This document shows positions 9,087-16,720 of a DNA stretch of 64,000 nt, one piece after another. The notes under the pieces were generated by a model. That model did not search any database. It had not been told where the DNA came from and saw only the letters and a program-made list of their open reading frames with translations. The stretch is from UBA1206 sp050953105 (GTDB lineage: Bacteria; Bacillota; Clostridia; Oscillospirales; CAG-382), in the NCBI GenBank assembly GCA_050953105.1, contig JBMNMA010000004.1, forward strand, positions 744,001-808,000, given 5' to 3'. Numbering within the stretch: the first letter of the stretch is position 1; the number at the start of each line of letters is the position of its first letter. A program made the translations under genes and the position numbers.

Positions 9087-10148
9087 ATGGAAACCATAAA
9101 TGTCCTTGAAAATTTCCGCCTTGAAGGAAAGACGGTTTATTGCGAAAGATACGGCAACGGCCATATAAACGAAACCTACCGAGTTGTCACAGATACCGGC
9201 AGGGAATATATACTTCAAAAAATAAATAAAAATGTTTTCAAGCGTCCCGACCTGCTTATGGAAAATGTTAACAACGTTTGCCGGCATATATCAAATAAGG
9301 TTGCCGACAAAAGGTCGGCTTTAAGCCTTGTTGATACCATGGATGGCGGCTTTTATCACGTTGACGATAACCAAGACTATTATCGTGTATATGATTTTAT
9401 AACCGACTCCCTCTGCCTTGAAGCGGTGGAAAATAAAGCAGATTTTTACGAAAGCGCCGTTGGGTTTGGTAATTTTCAAAAAATGCTTTCCGACTTTAAC
9501 GCTAAAATACTGCACGAAACCATAGTCAACTTCCATAACACTCCGGACAGATACCGTAAATTCAAAGAAGCCGTCGAAAAAGACCCCTTAGGCAGAGCCA
9601 AAGAGGTTAAGGCGGAAATTGAATTCGCCCTTTCAAGGGAAAAGGACGGGGCGGTGTTGCAGAATATGCTTACCGAAAACATCCTCCCCTTAAGGGTTAC
9701 CCATAACGACACCAAGTTAAATAACGTGTTATTTGACGCCGCCACCAGAAAGGCTTTATGCGTTATCGACCTTGACACGGTTATGCCGGGGCTTGCGGCC
9801 TACGATTTCGGTGACTCCATACGGTTCGGAGCCTCCTCGGCAAAAGAGGACGAAACCGACCTTTCAAAGGTTAATTTCGTATTCGGTCTGTTTAAAGCCT
9901 ATACCCAAGGCTTCCTTTCAGCCTGCGGCGATGCCTTGACCAAAAAGGAGGTTGAGACACTTCCCGAAGGGGCAAAGATTATGACTTTAGAATGCGGTGT
10001 AAGGTTTTTAACCGACTACCTGGAAGGTGACACCTATTTCAGAATAAAATTTCCCCAACACAACCTTGTCCGCACCCGCACCCAGTTTAAGCTGGTGGCA
10101 GATATGGAAAGGGAATGGGACAAACTTAAAAACACCGTAAACGGATAA
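9087..10148 (+). CDS. APH-fold sugar kinase, N-acetylhexosamine kinase-like
   Basis: A 353-residue phosphotransferase of the aminoglycoside/choline kinase fold. The catalytic loop reads VTHNDTKLNNVLFD, with the metal-binding segment CVIDLDTVMPGLAAYDFGD about 20 residues later. The N-terminal part has YGNGHINETYRV and YILQKINKNVF, typical of the NahK (N-acetylhexosamine 1-kinase) and mucin-desulfatase-associated kinase group rather than antibiotic-resistance kinases. Tight coupling with the GH123-like gene upstream supports phosphorylation of GlcNAc or GalNAc. The exact sugar is not shown by the sequence. Confidence 0.75.
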   Translation: METINVLENFRLEGKTVYCERYGNGHINETYRVVTDTGREYILQKINKNVFKRPDLLMENVNNVCRHISNKVADKRSALSLVDTMDGGFYHVDDNQDYYRVYDFITDSLCLEAVENKADFYESAVGFGNFQKMLSDFNAKILHETIVNFHNTPDRYRKFKEAVEKDPLGRAKEVKAEIEFALSREKDGAVLQNMLTENILPLRVTHNDTKLNNVLFDAATRKALCVIDLDTVMPGLAAYDFGDSIRFGASSAKEDETDLSKVNFVFGLFKAYTQGFLSACGDALTKKEVETLPEGAKIMTLECGVRFLTDYLEGDTYFRIKFPQHNLVRTRTQFKLVADMEREWDKLKNTVNG

Positions 10149-10151
10149 AAC

Positions 10152-10178
10152 AAAAAACCGGGCAACCCCGGTTTTTTT
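10152..10178. terminator. Bidirectional intrinsic terminator
   Basis: A-rich tract, CCGGG/CCCGG stem with a short CAAC-type loop, then seven T residues. It lies between convergent genes and can serve both the kinase (plus) and the mtaB-side operon (minus). Confidence 0.85.
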
Positions 10179-10183
10179 ACTTG

Positions 10184-11317
10184 CTATTCTTCTTGGGTGT
10201 CAGTATCTTCAATTTCAGCCGGCTTCGCTTTAACCAGCCGTCCCAGATAAATTGCGTTAACGGGGCTTTGGGTAAGGAAAATCACACCGCCCCGGGGGTA
10301 TTCAACATGCCTGTAATCGGCTATTTCATATCCGGTAAACATATCCTTTGAAATTCCGCCCGGAACATACTTTGCCGCAAGGCAGCCCTGTATTGGATTG
10401 TAACCCGAAAGGGTAAAAATTATCCTGTCGGCGGCAAGAGGAGATATACCCATTTCGTCTGCCTCCATAGGCACATAACACACCGAAAGCCCTTCGGCAA
10501 TATTTATCCTCCCCTTATTTTCGTCGGGGATGATACAGTTAAACCTTGAAAGCCTGCCGGCATACCCTAAATTAAATACCACCCGGTTTTTATAATCCTT
10601 ACCGTAAGACGGAATAACAAAGGGAAACTTAAAGGGAGTGGCAAGGTCAACCGACTTTGAAAAGGCGGTCAGATACCCTGTATCAAAATCATCATAACTG
10701 TCGATTTCAAGGGCAGCCGGAGCAGGTTGCGGAGGAATTGCAGCCTTTGGGAGCACCGCCACGTCCTCATTTCCCGAAACAAGCCGGATTTTGTCGTCGG
10801 AGGTTATCACCCCGCACATTCTAAGTCCCTTTGTTGCCCTAAACAGCTTTGCCATGTTGGCGCTGCCTTTGGGGAATACGAAATAACTCCTACGGGCAGC
10901 TTCTTCCAGACTTCCCCCCGCAAGGGAAATGTCCAGCGCAAAGGACTGACAGCGGGTAAACACCGAATACAGCGAATGGGAATAGCGGTTGAACATCCTG
11001 CCTACAAGCTTGGGAAAGACAATTTCGTCAAATGTCCATATCTCGTCGGTGGGACGGAAATATGTCTTTCTTGTAACAAATAAAAAATAGGGGTGAAAGT
11101 CGTCGGCGCAGACACAGCCGGACGATAACCTGTAAGAACGCATATAGGCATTAAAAATGCCGAAAATCTTGCTGTTGGACGTTTTAACCGTATTATAAGG
11201 CACACCGTTTATGCCGATTATACCGTCGGGCAAAAACGCCTTATACAGTTCTTCATCGACCTCGTTGGGTTCCCGCCCTTCGGAAAACACAAACAGCTCC
11301 AAATCCCTGTCAGTCAT
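10184..11317 (-). CDS. Hypothetical protein, last gene of alaS operon
   Basis: A 377-residue soluble protein that I do not recognise. No signal peptide or membrane span is visible. The middle (around ALDISLAGGSLEEAARRSYF) looks globular. A proline/alanine-rich linker near residue 200 (KAAIPPQPAPAALEI) separates two halves, and the tail is acidic (AEIEDTDTQEE). It follows mtaB by three bases, so it belongs to the minus-strand operon of tRNA modification, DNA replication and competence genes. Function is unknown. Confidence 0.8.
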   Translation of the reverse strand: MTDRDLELFVFSEGREPNEVDEELYKAFLPDGIIGINGVPYNTVKTSNSKIFGIFNAYMRSYRLSSGCVCADDFHPYFLFVTRKTYFRPTDEIWTFDEIVFPKLVGRMFNRYSHSLYSVFTRCQSFALDISLAGGSLEEAARRSYFVFPKGSANMAKLFRATKGLRMCGVITSDDKIRLVSGNEDVAVLPKAAIPPQPAPAALEIDSYDDFDTGYLTAFSKSVDLATPFKFPFVIPSYGKDYKNRVVFNLGYAGRLSRFNCIIPDENKGRINIAEGLSVCYVPMEADEMGISPLAADRIIFTLSGYNPIQGCLAAKYVPGGISKDMFTGYEIADYRHVEYPRGGVIFLTQSPVNAIYLGRLVKAKPAEIEDTDTQEE

Positions 11318-11320
11318 GAT

Positions 11321-12601
11321 TTATTCTCCCTTTTCGGTTATTTTACACACCAAAACCCTTTCATTCCCGTCATAGCCGGAAACGATACAGTTTACATATT
11401 CACCCGGATTAATTATATTTCCTTCAAGCCTTGCTTCGAAAAACCGGCCGGTATGTCCGTAGGACGCATTGTTTTTAATTTCCTCCACCAGCACATCAAC
11501 CATGGTTCCCATAAAGCCTTCGGCTACCTTGGCCTTGCATTCGTCAGCGACGGTTATAACCCGTGCGTTGCGTTCCTTTTTAACGCTCTCGCTTATCTGC
11601 CCCGTAAGACTTGCCGCATCGGTGAGGGGACGGGGGGAATAGGAAAAGGCGTGGATATGCATAAAGTGGTTTTTTCTTATAAATTCAAGGGTTTGCTCAA
11701 ATTCCTCCTCGGTTTCGCCGGGGAATGAGGATATAATATCCGCCGAAAGGCAGATTCCCGGTATTCTTTCATACAGCACATCTATACGCCTTTGAAGCTT
11801 TTCTATAGAATATGGACGGCGCATAAGGTTAAGTATCCTGCCGCTGCCCGATTGCACAGACAGGTGAAGATGCCGGCAGAATTTCTTGCTTTGGGATATG
11901 GTGTCTATAAACTCATCCGTCAGGGTGTTGGGGTTAATCGATCCCAGCCTTATCCGGCGGATACCGTCAATTTCCTCTGTTAGCTTTATAAGCTGGCATA
12001 GGTTTTTCGTGCCGTAGTCGGAAACCTCAATACCGGTGAATATAATTTCCGAAACACCGGCAGACACAAGCCGTTTTACCTCGTCGATTATATTTTTTTC
12101 TTTTCTTGAGCGGGAAGGCCCCCTCAGCTTGGGGATAATGCAATAGGAGCAGTTTCCGTCGCAGCCGTCCTGTATTTTGACAAAAGCCCGGTAGCGGCTG
12201 TCAAAGGGAAGGGCGTTAATGGTGCCCACCGAAAGCTCCTCGTAGGCCGACCAGTCATAATCCTCAATATCCCTGCCCTCGACAATGTTTATCAGGTCTC
12301 CCTTTTTAACCTTTCCGCTGCAAAAAGACACATTTTCCGGAAAAGTTTCTGGTTTTTCTATTAGCTTTGCATAACATCCGGTAACCAGCACCTTGTCGGC
12401 AAGCTTTGCCGCCCGGCGAACCACATGGCGTGATTTACGCTCGCTTTCCCCGGTGACGGCGCAGGTGTTTATAACGCATACCGTCGCCCTTTTTCCAAAG
12501 GGGACGACATTATATCCGCTGCTTTCGAATATTTCCTTTATCGCCTGAACCTCATACTGGTTCACCCTGCAGCCCAGGGTGTAAAAAGAAACGGTTTTCA
12601 T
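11321..12601 (-). CDS. mtaB: tRNA t6A37 methylthiotransferase MtaB
   Basis: A radical-SAM methylthiotransferase that converts t6A37 of tRNA to ms2t6A. The 426-residue protein has the full three-domain order. The N-terminal UPF0004 domain (FYTLGCRVNQYEV, with Cys for the auxiliary cluster) comes first. The radical-SAM core follows with DGCDGNCSYCIIP, whose Cx3Cx2C binds the SAM cluster, and RGPSRSR. The C-terminal TRAM-like domain comes last. The TLGCRVNQYE motif is the MtaB subtype rather than MiaB (TyGCqmN). It overlaps the toprim gene by four bases. Confidence 0.93.
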   Translation of the reverse strand: MKTVSFYTLGCRVNQYEVQAIKEIFESSGYNVVPFGKRATVCVINTCAVTGESERKSRHVVRRAAKLADKVLVTGCYAKLIEKPETFPENVSFCSGKVKKGDLINIVEGRDIEDYDWSAYEELSVGTINALPFDSRYRAFVKIQDGCDGNCSYCIIPKLRGPSRSRKEKNIIDEVKRLVSAGVSEIIFTGIEVSDYGTKNLCQLIKLTEEIDGIRRIRLGSINPNTLTDEFIDTISQSKKFCRHLHLSVQSGSGRILNLMRRPYSIEKLQRRIDVLYERIPGICLSADIISSFPGETEEEFEQTLEFIRKNHFMHIHAFSYSPRPLTDAASLTGQISESVKKERNARVITVADECKAKVAEGFMGTMVDVLVEEIKNNASYGHTGRFFEARLEGNIINPGEYVNCIVSGYDGNERVLVCKITEKGE

Positions 12602-13191
12602 TTATCTTCCTTAACCTTATCTAAAAGTGTCTTGTATTCGTCCTCGCTAACAAAGCAGTTTATATAATCAATAAGCATTGCCGCCGACAACCCTTCGGGG
12701 AGTGATAGTAGGGAACACAGCTTTTTTCGTAAATTTGTGCTGTTTGCCCTGCCGGAAAGCCCGTCTTGGTATGCCCTTTGCTTTGTTAGATAGTCGTTTT
12801 TATTTATTTCCGACTCAAAGGGTTGTAAAATCCTGTATAAAACGCCGTTGTCAAGGCTTTCTACCCCCAAAATCCCCTCTTTGTTGGTATGGTTCCGCCT
12901 TGAATCCCTGCCGTAAATTGCGGGGGCGTAGACGTTTATAAGCTTTACCCCAGGCAGCAGTCCCTTAAGCTTTCCTCTTATAAAAGTGCCTGCTTTGTCT
13001 GAATCGGTTAATATTATAAGTCCGCCGCTTTTGCCGAAAGTGGCAAGCTCGGTTAATTTATCCTTTGAATTAAAGGCCGAAAAGCCGCCCAAGGTAATAA
13101 TGGGGCTTTTTATAAATGATGACAGCCTTATTTTATCGTATTTCCCCTCCACCACAAGGGGGTATTTTAGTTTAAGCTTTGCGTTTTCCAT
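12598..13191 (-). CDS. Toprim/DUF4093 protein, ribonuclease M5-like
   Basis: A 197-residue protein with an N-terminal Toprim domain: the catalytic glutamate lies in YPLVVEGKYDKIRL, and the DxD motif in LIILTDSDKAGTFIRGKL. RNase M5, which matures 5S rRNA, has this Toprim plus a C-terminal DUF4093, and the size matches. The 3' part is less typical, so the call is RNase M5-like. The gene overlaps holA upstream by 20 bases and mtaB downstream by four, indicating coupled translation. Another nucleic-acid-cleaving Toprim role is possible. Confidence 0.75.
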   Translation of the reverse strand: MENAKLKLKYPLVVEGKYDKIRLSSFIKSPIITLGGFSAFNSKDKLTELATFGKSGGLIILTDSDKAGTFIRGKLKGLLPGVKLINVYAPAIYGRDSRRNHTNKEGILGVESLDNGVLYRILQPFESEINKNDYLTKQRAYQDGLSGRANSTNLRKKLCSLLSLPEGLSAAMLIDYINCFVSEDEYKTLLDKVKEDK

Positions 13192-14212
13192 TGGAAAGTA
13201 TCCTGTATAGCATAAGCTCTATTGCAGTGTAGGGATTGGTTGAATAGCTTTTAATTGCCCTGTCGGTTTCCCGGCATTCCCGTAAGCCGTCGGTTATAAA
13301 TTTAATGTCAACCCTGCGGCAGGCGGATGCAAGCCGTCTTGCTTGAAAGTCGGCGTAACCCAGTCTTGCTTTTATATCCCTTTCGCTTTTTCCTTCGGCA
13401 AGGGCGGTGCGGAAGGCAAGAAGGTCGGTAAAATAGCTTGAAATAGTGCCTAAAATAAGCTCGGGCTTGATTTTAGTAAACACCAGGCCGTCGTAGATTT
13501 TTTTAATTTTGGTGGCGTTGCCTTCGGCAAGGCAGTTGACTACATCAAACAGCCGGTATTCGGCGTTGGGGGAGCATATATTTTCAATGTCGGCGCTTGT
13601 TATGGGTTTTCCCGTATACACCAAGCACAGCTTGTTTATCTCACCGGCAAGGACATACATATCGTTGCCGCAGTATTCGGTTAAAAACACCGCCGCATTG
13701 TCTTCAATTTCGGCGCTTTCGGCCTTGAAATGGCGTTTTACCCAGGTAACAAGCTTTTCCCCTTTTTCGGGGGCAAAGTCAACGAATATGCCGCCGGTTG
13801 ATATAAAATCCAGAAATTCGTTTTTGCCATCGGGCTTGCCTGCCATTGATTTGGTATCAAAATCCCCCGAACGGTAGATAAACACCACCGAAATACCGGA
13901 CGGAATTCCGGCAAGGATATTTACATAGCGGTTTAACACCCCGGAAGGCTGGCTTAAGGGGAAATCGTTTATTTCAATAATCTTCTTTTCCCCTATAAAC
14001 GGAGGGGTAAAAACTGCGTCATACAGTGCTTCGGGAGAAATGTCCGACTTTGAAAACACCGTCCGCAGCATATCCGGGGGATTGCCGCCAATGCAGAAAT
14101 CCCGTATTTTTTTTATATAATAATCCTTTGTGTATTCCTCATCGCCGGCAAAAAGATACACTCCCGTGTAATCTTTGCCCTTTAGCTTGTCAAGTAGCTG
14201 GTTTAGTGCCAT
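13172..14212 (-). CDS. holA: DNA polymerase III, delta subunit
   Basis: The delta subunit of the clamp loader, which opens the beta sliding clamp. The 346 residues start with the characteristic YLFAGDEEYTKDYYIKKI segment and have the AAA+-like N-domain, then the helical C-terminal collar region (LAFRTALAEGKSERDIKARL). The family diverges widely, but size, N-terminal motif and placement next to comEC are typical for Bacillota. It overlaps comEC by ten bases at its start and the toprim gene at its end. Confidence 0.9.
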   Translation of the reverse strand: MALNQLLDKLKGKDYTGVYLFAGDEEYTKDYYIKKIRDFCIGGNPPDMLRTVFSKSDISPEALYDAVFTPPFIGEKKIIEINDFPLSQPSGVLNRYVNILAGIPSGISVVFIYRSGDFDTKSMAGKPDGKNEFLDFISTGGIFVDFAPEKGEKLVTWVKRHFKAESAEIEDNAAVFLTEYCGNDMYVLAGEINKLCLVYTGKPITSADIENICSPNAEYRLFDVVNCLAEGNATKIKKIYDGLVFTKIKPELILGTISSYFTDLLAFRTALAEGKSERDIKARLGYADFQARRLASACRRVDIKFITDGLRECRETDRAIKSYSTNPYTAIELMLYRILSNGKRKA

Positions 14213-16350
14213 TGCTCAACCTCAATATTTCCGCCGTCGGTTATTGTCACGGCAACCGGGTCATAGTATGTATATTCCATAGCATAAGGATATCTTTCTG
14301 CATTCGCCACATTCGTAAGATACCCGTAAAGAATGTGCCTTGTCCGGGGGAGCAGGTCAAAGTTCCTGCCATACAGCATAGTCGGCAGAAAGACCACATT
14401 ATAGCTTTCGTCCATATCGAATAAGCCTTCATCATTTACAAGGGGAATAACCGCCTTAGTAGAGTAAGTTCCTACCAAAAGGCTGTCTTTTCCCACCGCA
14501 TAGGCGTTTCCCAGGTTAACGCTGAAAGTATCAAACTTTATTATATCACAGCCTTTGTCGTTTGCCAAGAGGGTTATTTGCCGGAATAAACTGCTTTCTG
14601 CTTCATTTTCGGGTTCTTTTAGGTATATTTTTTTGGTTTTCATACAGGATGCGAAATATTCCGCCTTTTTTAGGGAAAATTCGTCATATTTTGTAAAAAT
14701 AAGCACATCACACTCGGTATCGCCGGACAAAAAAACCAGGTCGTCGCCAAGAGATGCAGAGCCGTAATCTATAAACACGCTTCCTTCATTACCAGAAACA
14801 TAAACCGCAAAGCCCTTTAAGGTGTCCCGGTAGATTATCCGGCAGGTGTTGCTTTTGACTGAATTTTGAGCAATTATACTTGCCGCAACCACCAGAACCA
14901 TTGAAAATGCCGAAATGGGGATTATTATCTTTCTTGGCTTTTTGCCGGCAATCAAGGAAGTTGCAATAAGGCAGACACATAAAACCACCCCCGCCGATAT
15001 AAAGGGTGTATGGGTGGAAATAAATGAAAAGGGAAGTCCGGCAAGGAATTTGCAGACGGCAATAAATATCCTCGCAAGCCATTTCACCCCAAAAGCCGCA
15101 GGCAGGGCAAGAAAAGGTGTAATAAATGCCATAAGGGCGAAAATGCAGGATAAAATAAGTATCGCCGGGAACATAAGGGCTGCAATTATATTCGCTACCG
15201 GGGATATTATGGAAAGCCGGTCAAGGGCAAACACCAGCACCGGCAGGGTAAACACAAAGGATGACACCGAAAACATCACGGGAGTGTATATGTAATTTAT
15301 CAAAAAACTTTTACCCGGCGTCTTTACACCCTTTGAAAAGGGTTTAATGTTGCTGAAAACGATAATCCCCAGGGCGGACAAAAAGGAAAGCTGAAGGGAC
15401 AGCGACGCCACCGAATAGGGATTTAATATAAGAAGCACAAACAATGCCGCAAACAATGATGTTACCGAGTCGGAATTCCGCCCGGCAGCCCTGCCTATAA
15501 AAAATACCGAAAGCATTATGGCTGACCTTAACGCCGAATAGGAAAAGCCCGTCATGGCCGAAACCAGAATGCAAAATGCAACTCCGCACACAGCCAGAAC
15601 AATACCGTTGCGGGTAAGTTTACGAATAAGGTTGTAAAGTGATAAAACCAATATAGAAAGATGAAGTCCCGATACCGCCAGCACATGGGCTATCCCTGCG
15701 GAGGAATAGGCGGCGTAATCGGAAAGGGAAATTGACGAACTGTCCCCCACGGTTATGGCCTTTACAAAGGCGGCAATATCACTTGGGAAGAAATCATCAC
15801 AAACAGAGGATATGCGGTTTCGCAGTTTTGTTATAAGCCCCTCAGACTTGGTGATGAAAGAAACATCACCATAGGAGTAATATTTAATTCCCGCGGCAAG
15901 TAAATTCGGCTTTTCCCGGGCAGGGTAGAACCCCCCCTTAACGGTTACCGCATCACCCAGGGCAAAGCCGGTATCCACATCGGCGTAAACCCTTATCCTT
16001 GTCCCTTTGGGGATAATATCCGAATAAACCACCTTAATTTCAAGGCTTTGCCCCGAAAAATAAGACGAAGCCGAGCTTACCACCCCGGTAACGCTGCCGC
16101 TTTCCCCCGGATTTGCTGCCGGAACAAACAGCAGGGTATAGATATTAAAATATACAAACGCAACAAGGGGGATAAAAGCAAAAATAAACGCCGTTTTAAC
16201 ATAAAGAAACCGTATCGCGCCGTAGACACAGCACGATACGGTAAGCAAAACAAAGCATAAGGGTATAATCCACCCATCGGCGTAGACAAGTATTGAAATT
16301 GTCAGGGCAAAAAGCAAAACTCCGACAGACAGCAGACGGTTTTTCAGCAA
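14203..16350 (-). CDS. comEC: ComEC/Rec2 competence channel with degenerate C-terminal lactamase domain
   Basis: ComEC is the inner-membrane channel for single-stranded DNA uptake during natural transformation. The 715-residue protein has N-terminal membrane spans, an OB-like external domain, then the Competence domain with SSAGIAHVLAVSGLHLSIL and many spans. The last 200 residues occupy the place of the metallo-beta-lactamase domain, but the metal-binding HxHxDH motif is missing: the matching region reads LIFTKYDEFSLKKAEYF. The nuclease function is therefore doubtful here. A separate lipoprotein at 59401-60297 carries an intact ComEC-type lactamase domain. Overlaps holA by ten bases. Confidence 0.9.
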   Translation of the reverse strand: MLKNRLLSVGVLLFALTISILVYADGWIIPLCFVLLTVSCCVYGAIRFLYVKTAFIFAFIPLVAFVYFNIYTLLFVPAANPGESGSVTGVVSSASSYFSGQSLEIKVVYSDIIPKGTRIRVYADVDTGFALGDAVTVKGGFYPAREKPNLLAAGIKYYSYGDVSFITKSEGLITKLRNRISSVCDDFFPSDIAAFVKAITVGDSSSISLSDYAAYSSAGIAHVLAVSGLHLSILVLSLYNLIRKLTRNGIVLAVCGVAFCILVSAMTGFSYSALRSAIMLSVFFIGRAAGRNSDSVTSLFAALFVLLILNPYSVASLSLQLSFLSALGIIVFSNIKPFSKGVKTPGKSFLINYIYTPVMFSVSSFVFTLPVLVFALDRLSIISPVANIIAALMFPAILILSCIFALMAFITPFLALPAAFGVKWLARIFIAVCKFLAGLPFSFISTHTPFISAGVVLCVCLIATSLIAGKKPRKIIIPISAFSMVLVVAASIIAQNSVKSNTCRIIYRDTLKGFAVYVSGNEGSVFIDYGSASLGDDLVFLSGDTECDVLIFTKYDEFSLKKAEYFASCMKTKKIYLKEPENEAESSLFRQITLLANDKGCDIIKFDTFSVNLGNAYAVGKDSLLVGTYSTKAVIPLVNDEGLFDMDESYNVVFLPTMLYGRNFDLLPRTRHILYGYLTNVANAERYPYAMEYTYYDPVAVTITDGGNIEVEQWH

Positions 16351-16376
16351 TCAAACCACCCTTTAAGCCTATAAGG

Positions 16377-16715
16377 TTAATTTAACTTTTCTGTTAGCTT
16401 AACCCCGCCTAGTATATGGAAGTGAAGGTGCCCCACGCTTTGGCAGCCGTCGCTTCCCACGTTGGTTATAACCCGGTAGCCGTTAGTCAGGCCAAGGGTT
16501 TTGGCAACCACGGGGATGGCGGATAGCACCTTTCCCGCAATTTCGGCATTGTCGCCGTTAATTTCGTCAAGGGACTTAATATGCACCTTCGGCACCACCA
16601 GCACATGCACCGGCGTTACCGGATGAATGTCCCAAAAGGCCAGAACGAATTCGTCCTCATACACCTTTTTGGAGGGGATTTTCCCGTTTGCGATAGAACA
16701 GAAAATGCAGTCCAT
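16377..16715 (-). CDS. hinT: HIT-family nucleotide hydrolase (HinT-like)
   Basis: A 112-residue histidine-triad protein; HinT-type enzymes hydrolyse purine nucleoside phosphoramidates and acyl-adenylates. The N-terminus has DCIFCSIANGKIPSKKVYED, and the triad motif is GHLHFHILGG near the C-terminus. Full length for the family. It sits six bases after alaS; this pairing is sensible because aminoacyl-tRNA synthetases can release aminoacyl-AMP, a HinT substrate. Confidence 0.94.
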   Translation of the reverse strand: MDCIFCSIANGKIPSKKVYEDEFVLAFWDIHPVTPVHVLVVPKVHIKSLDEINGDNAEIAGKVLSAIPVVAKTLGLTNGYRVITNVGSDGCQSVGHLHFHILGGVKLTEKLN

Positions 16716-16720
16716 ATCAA

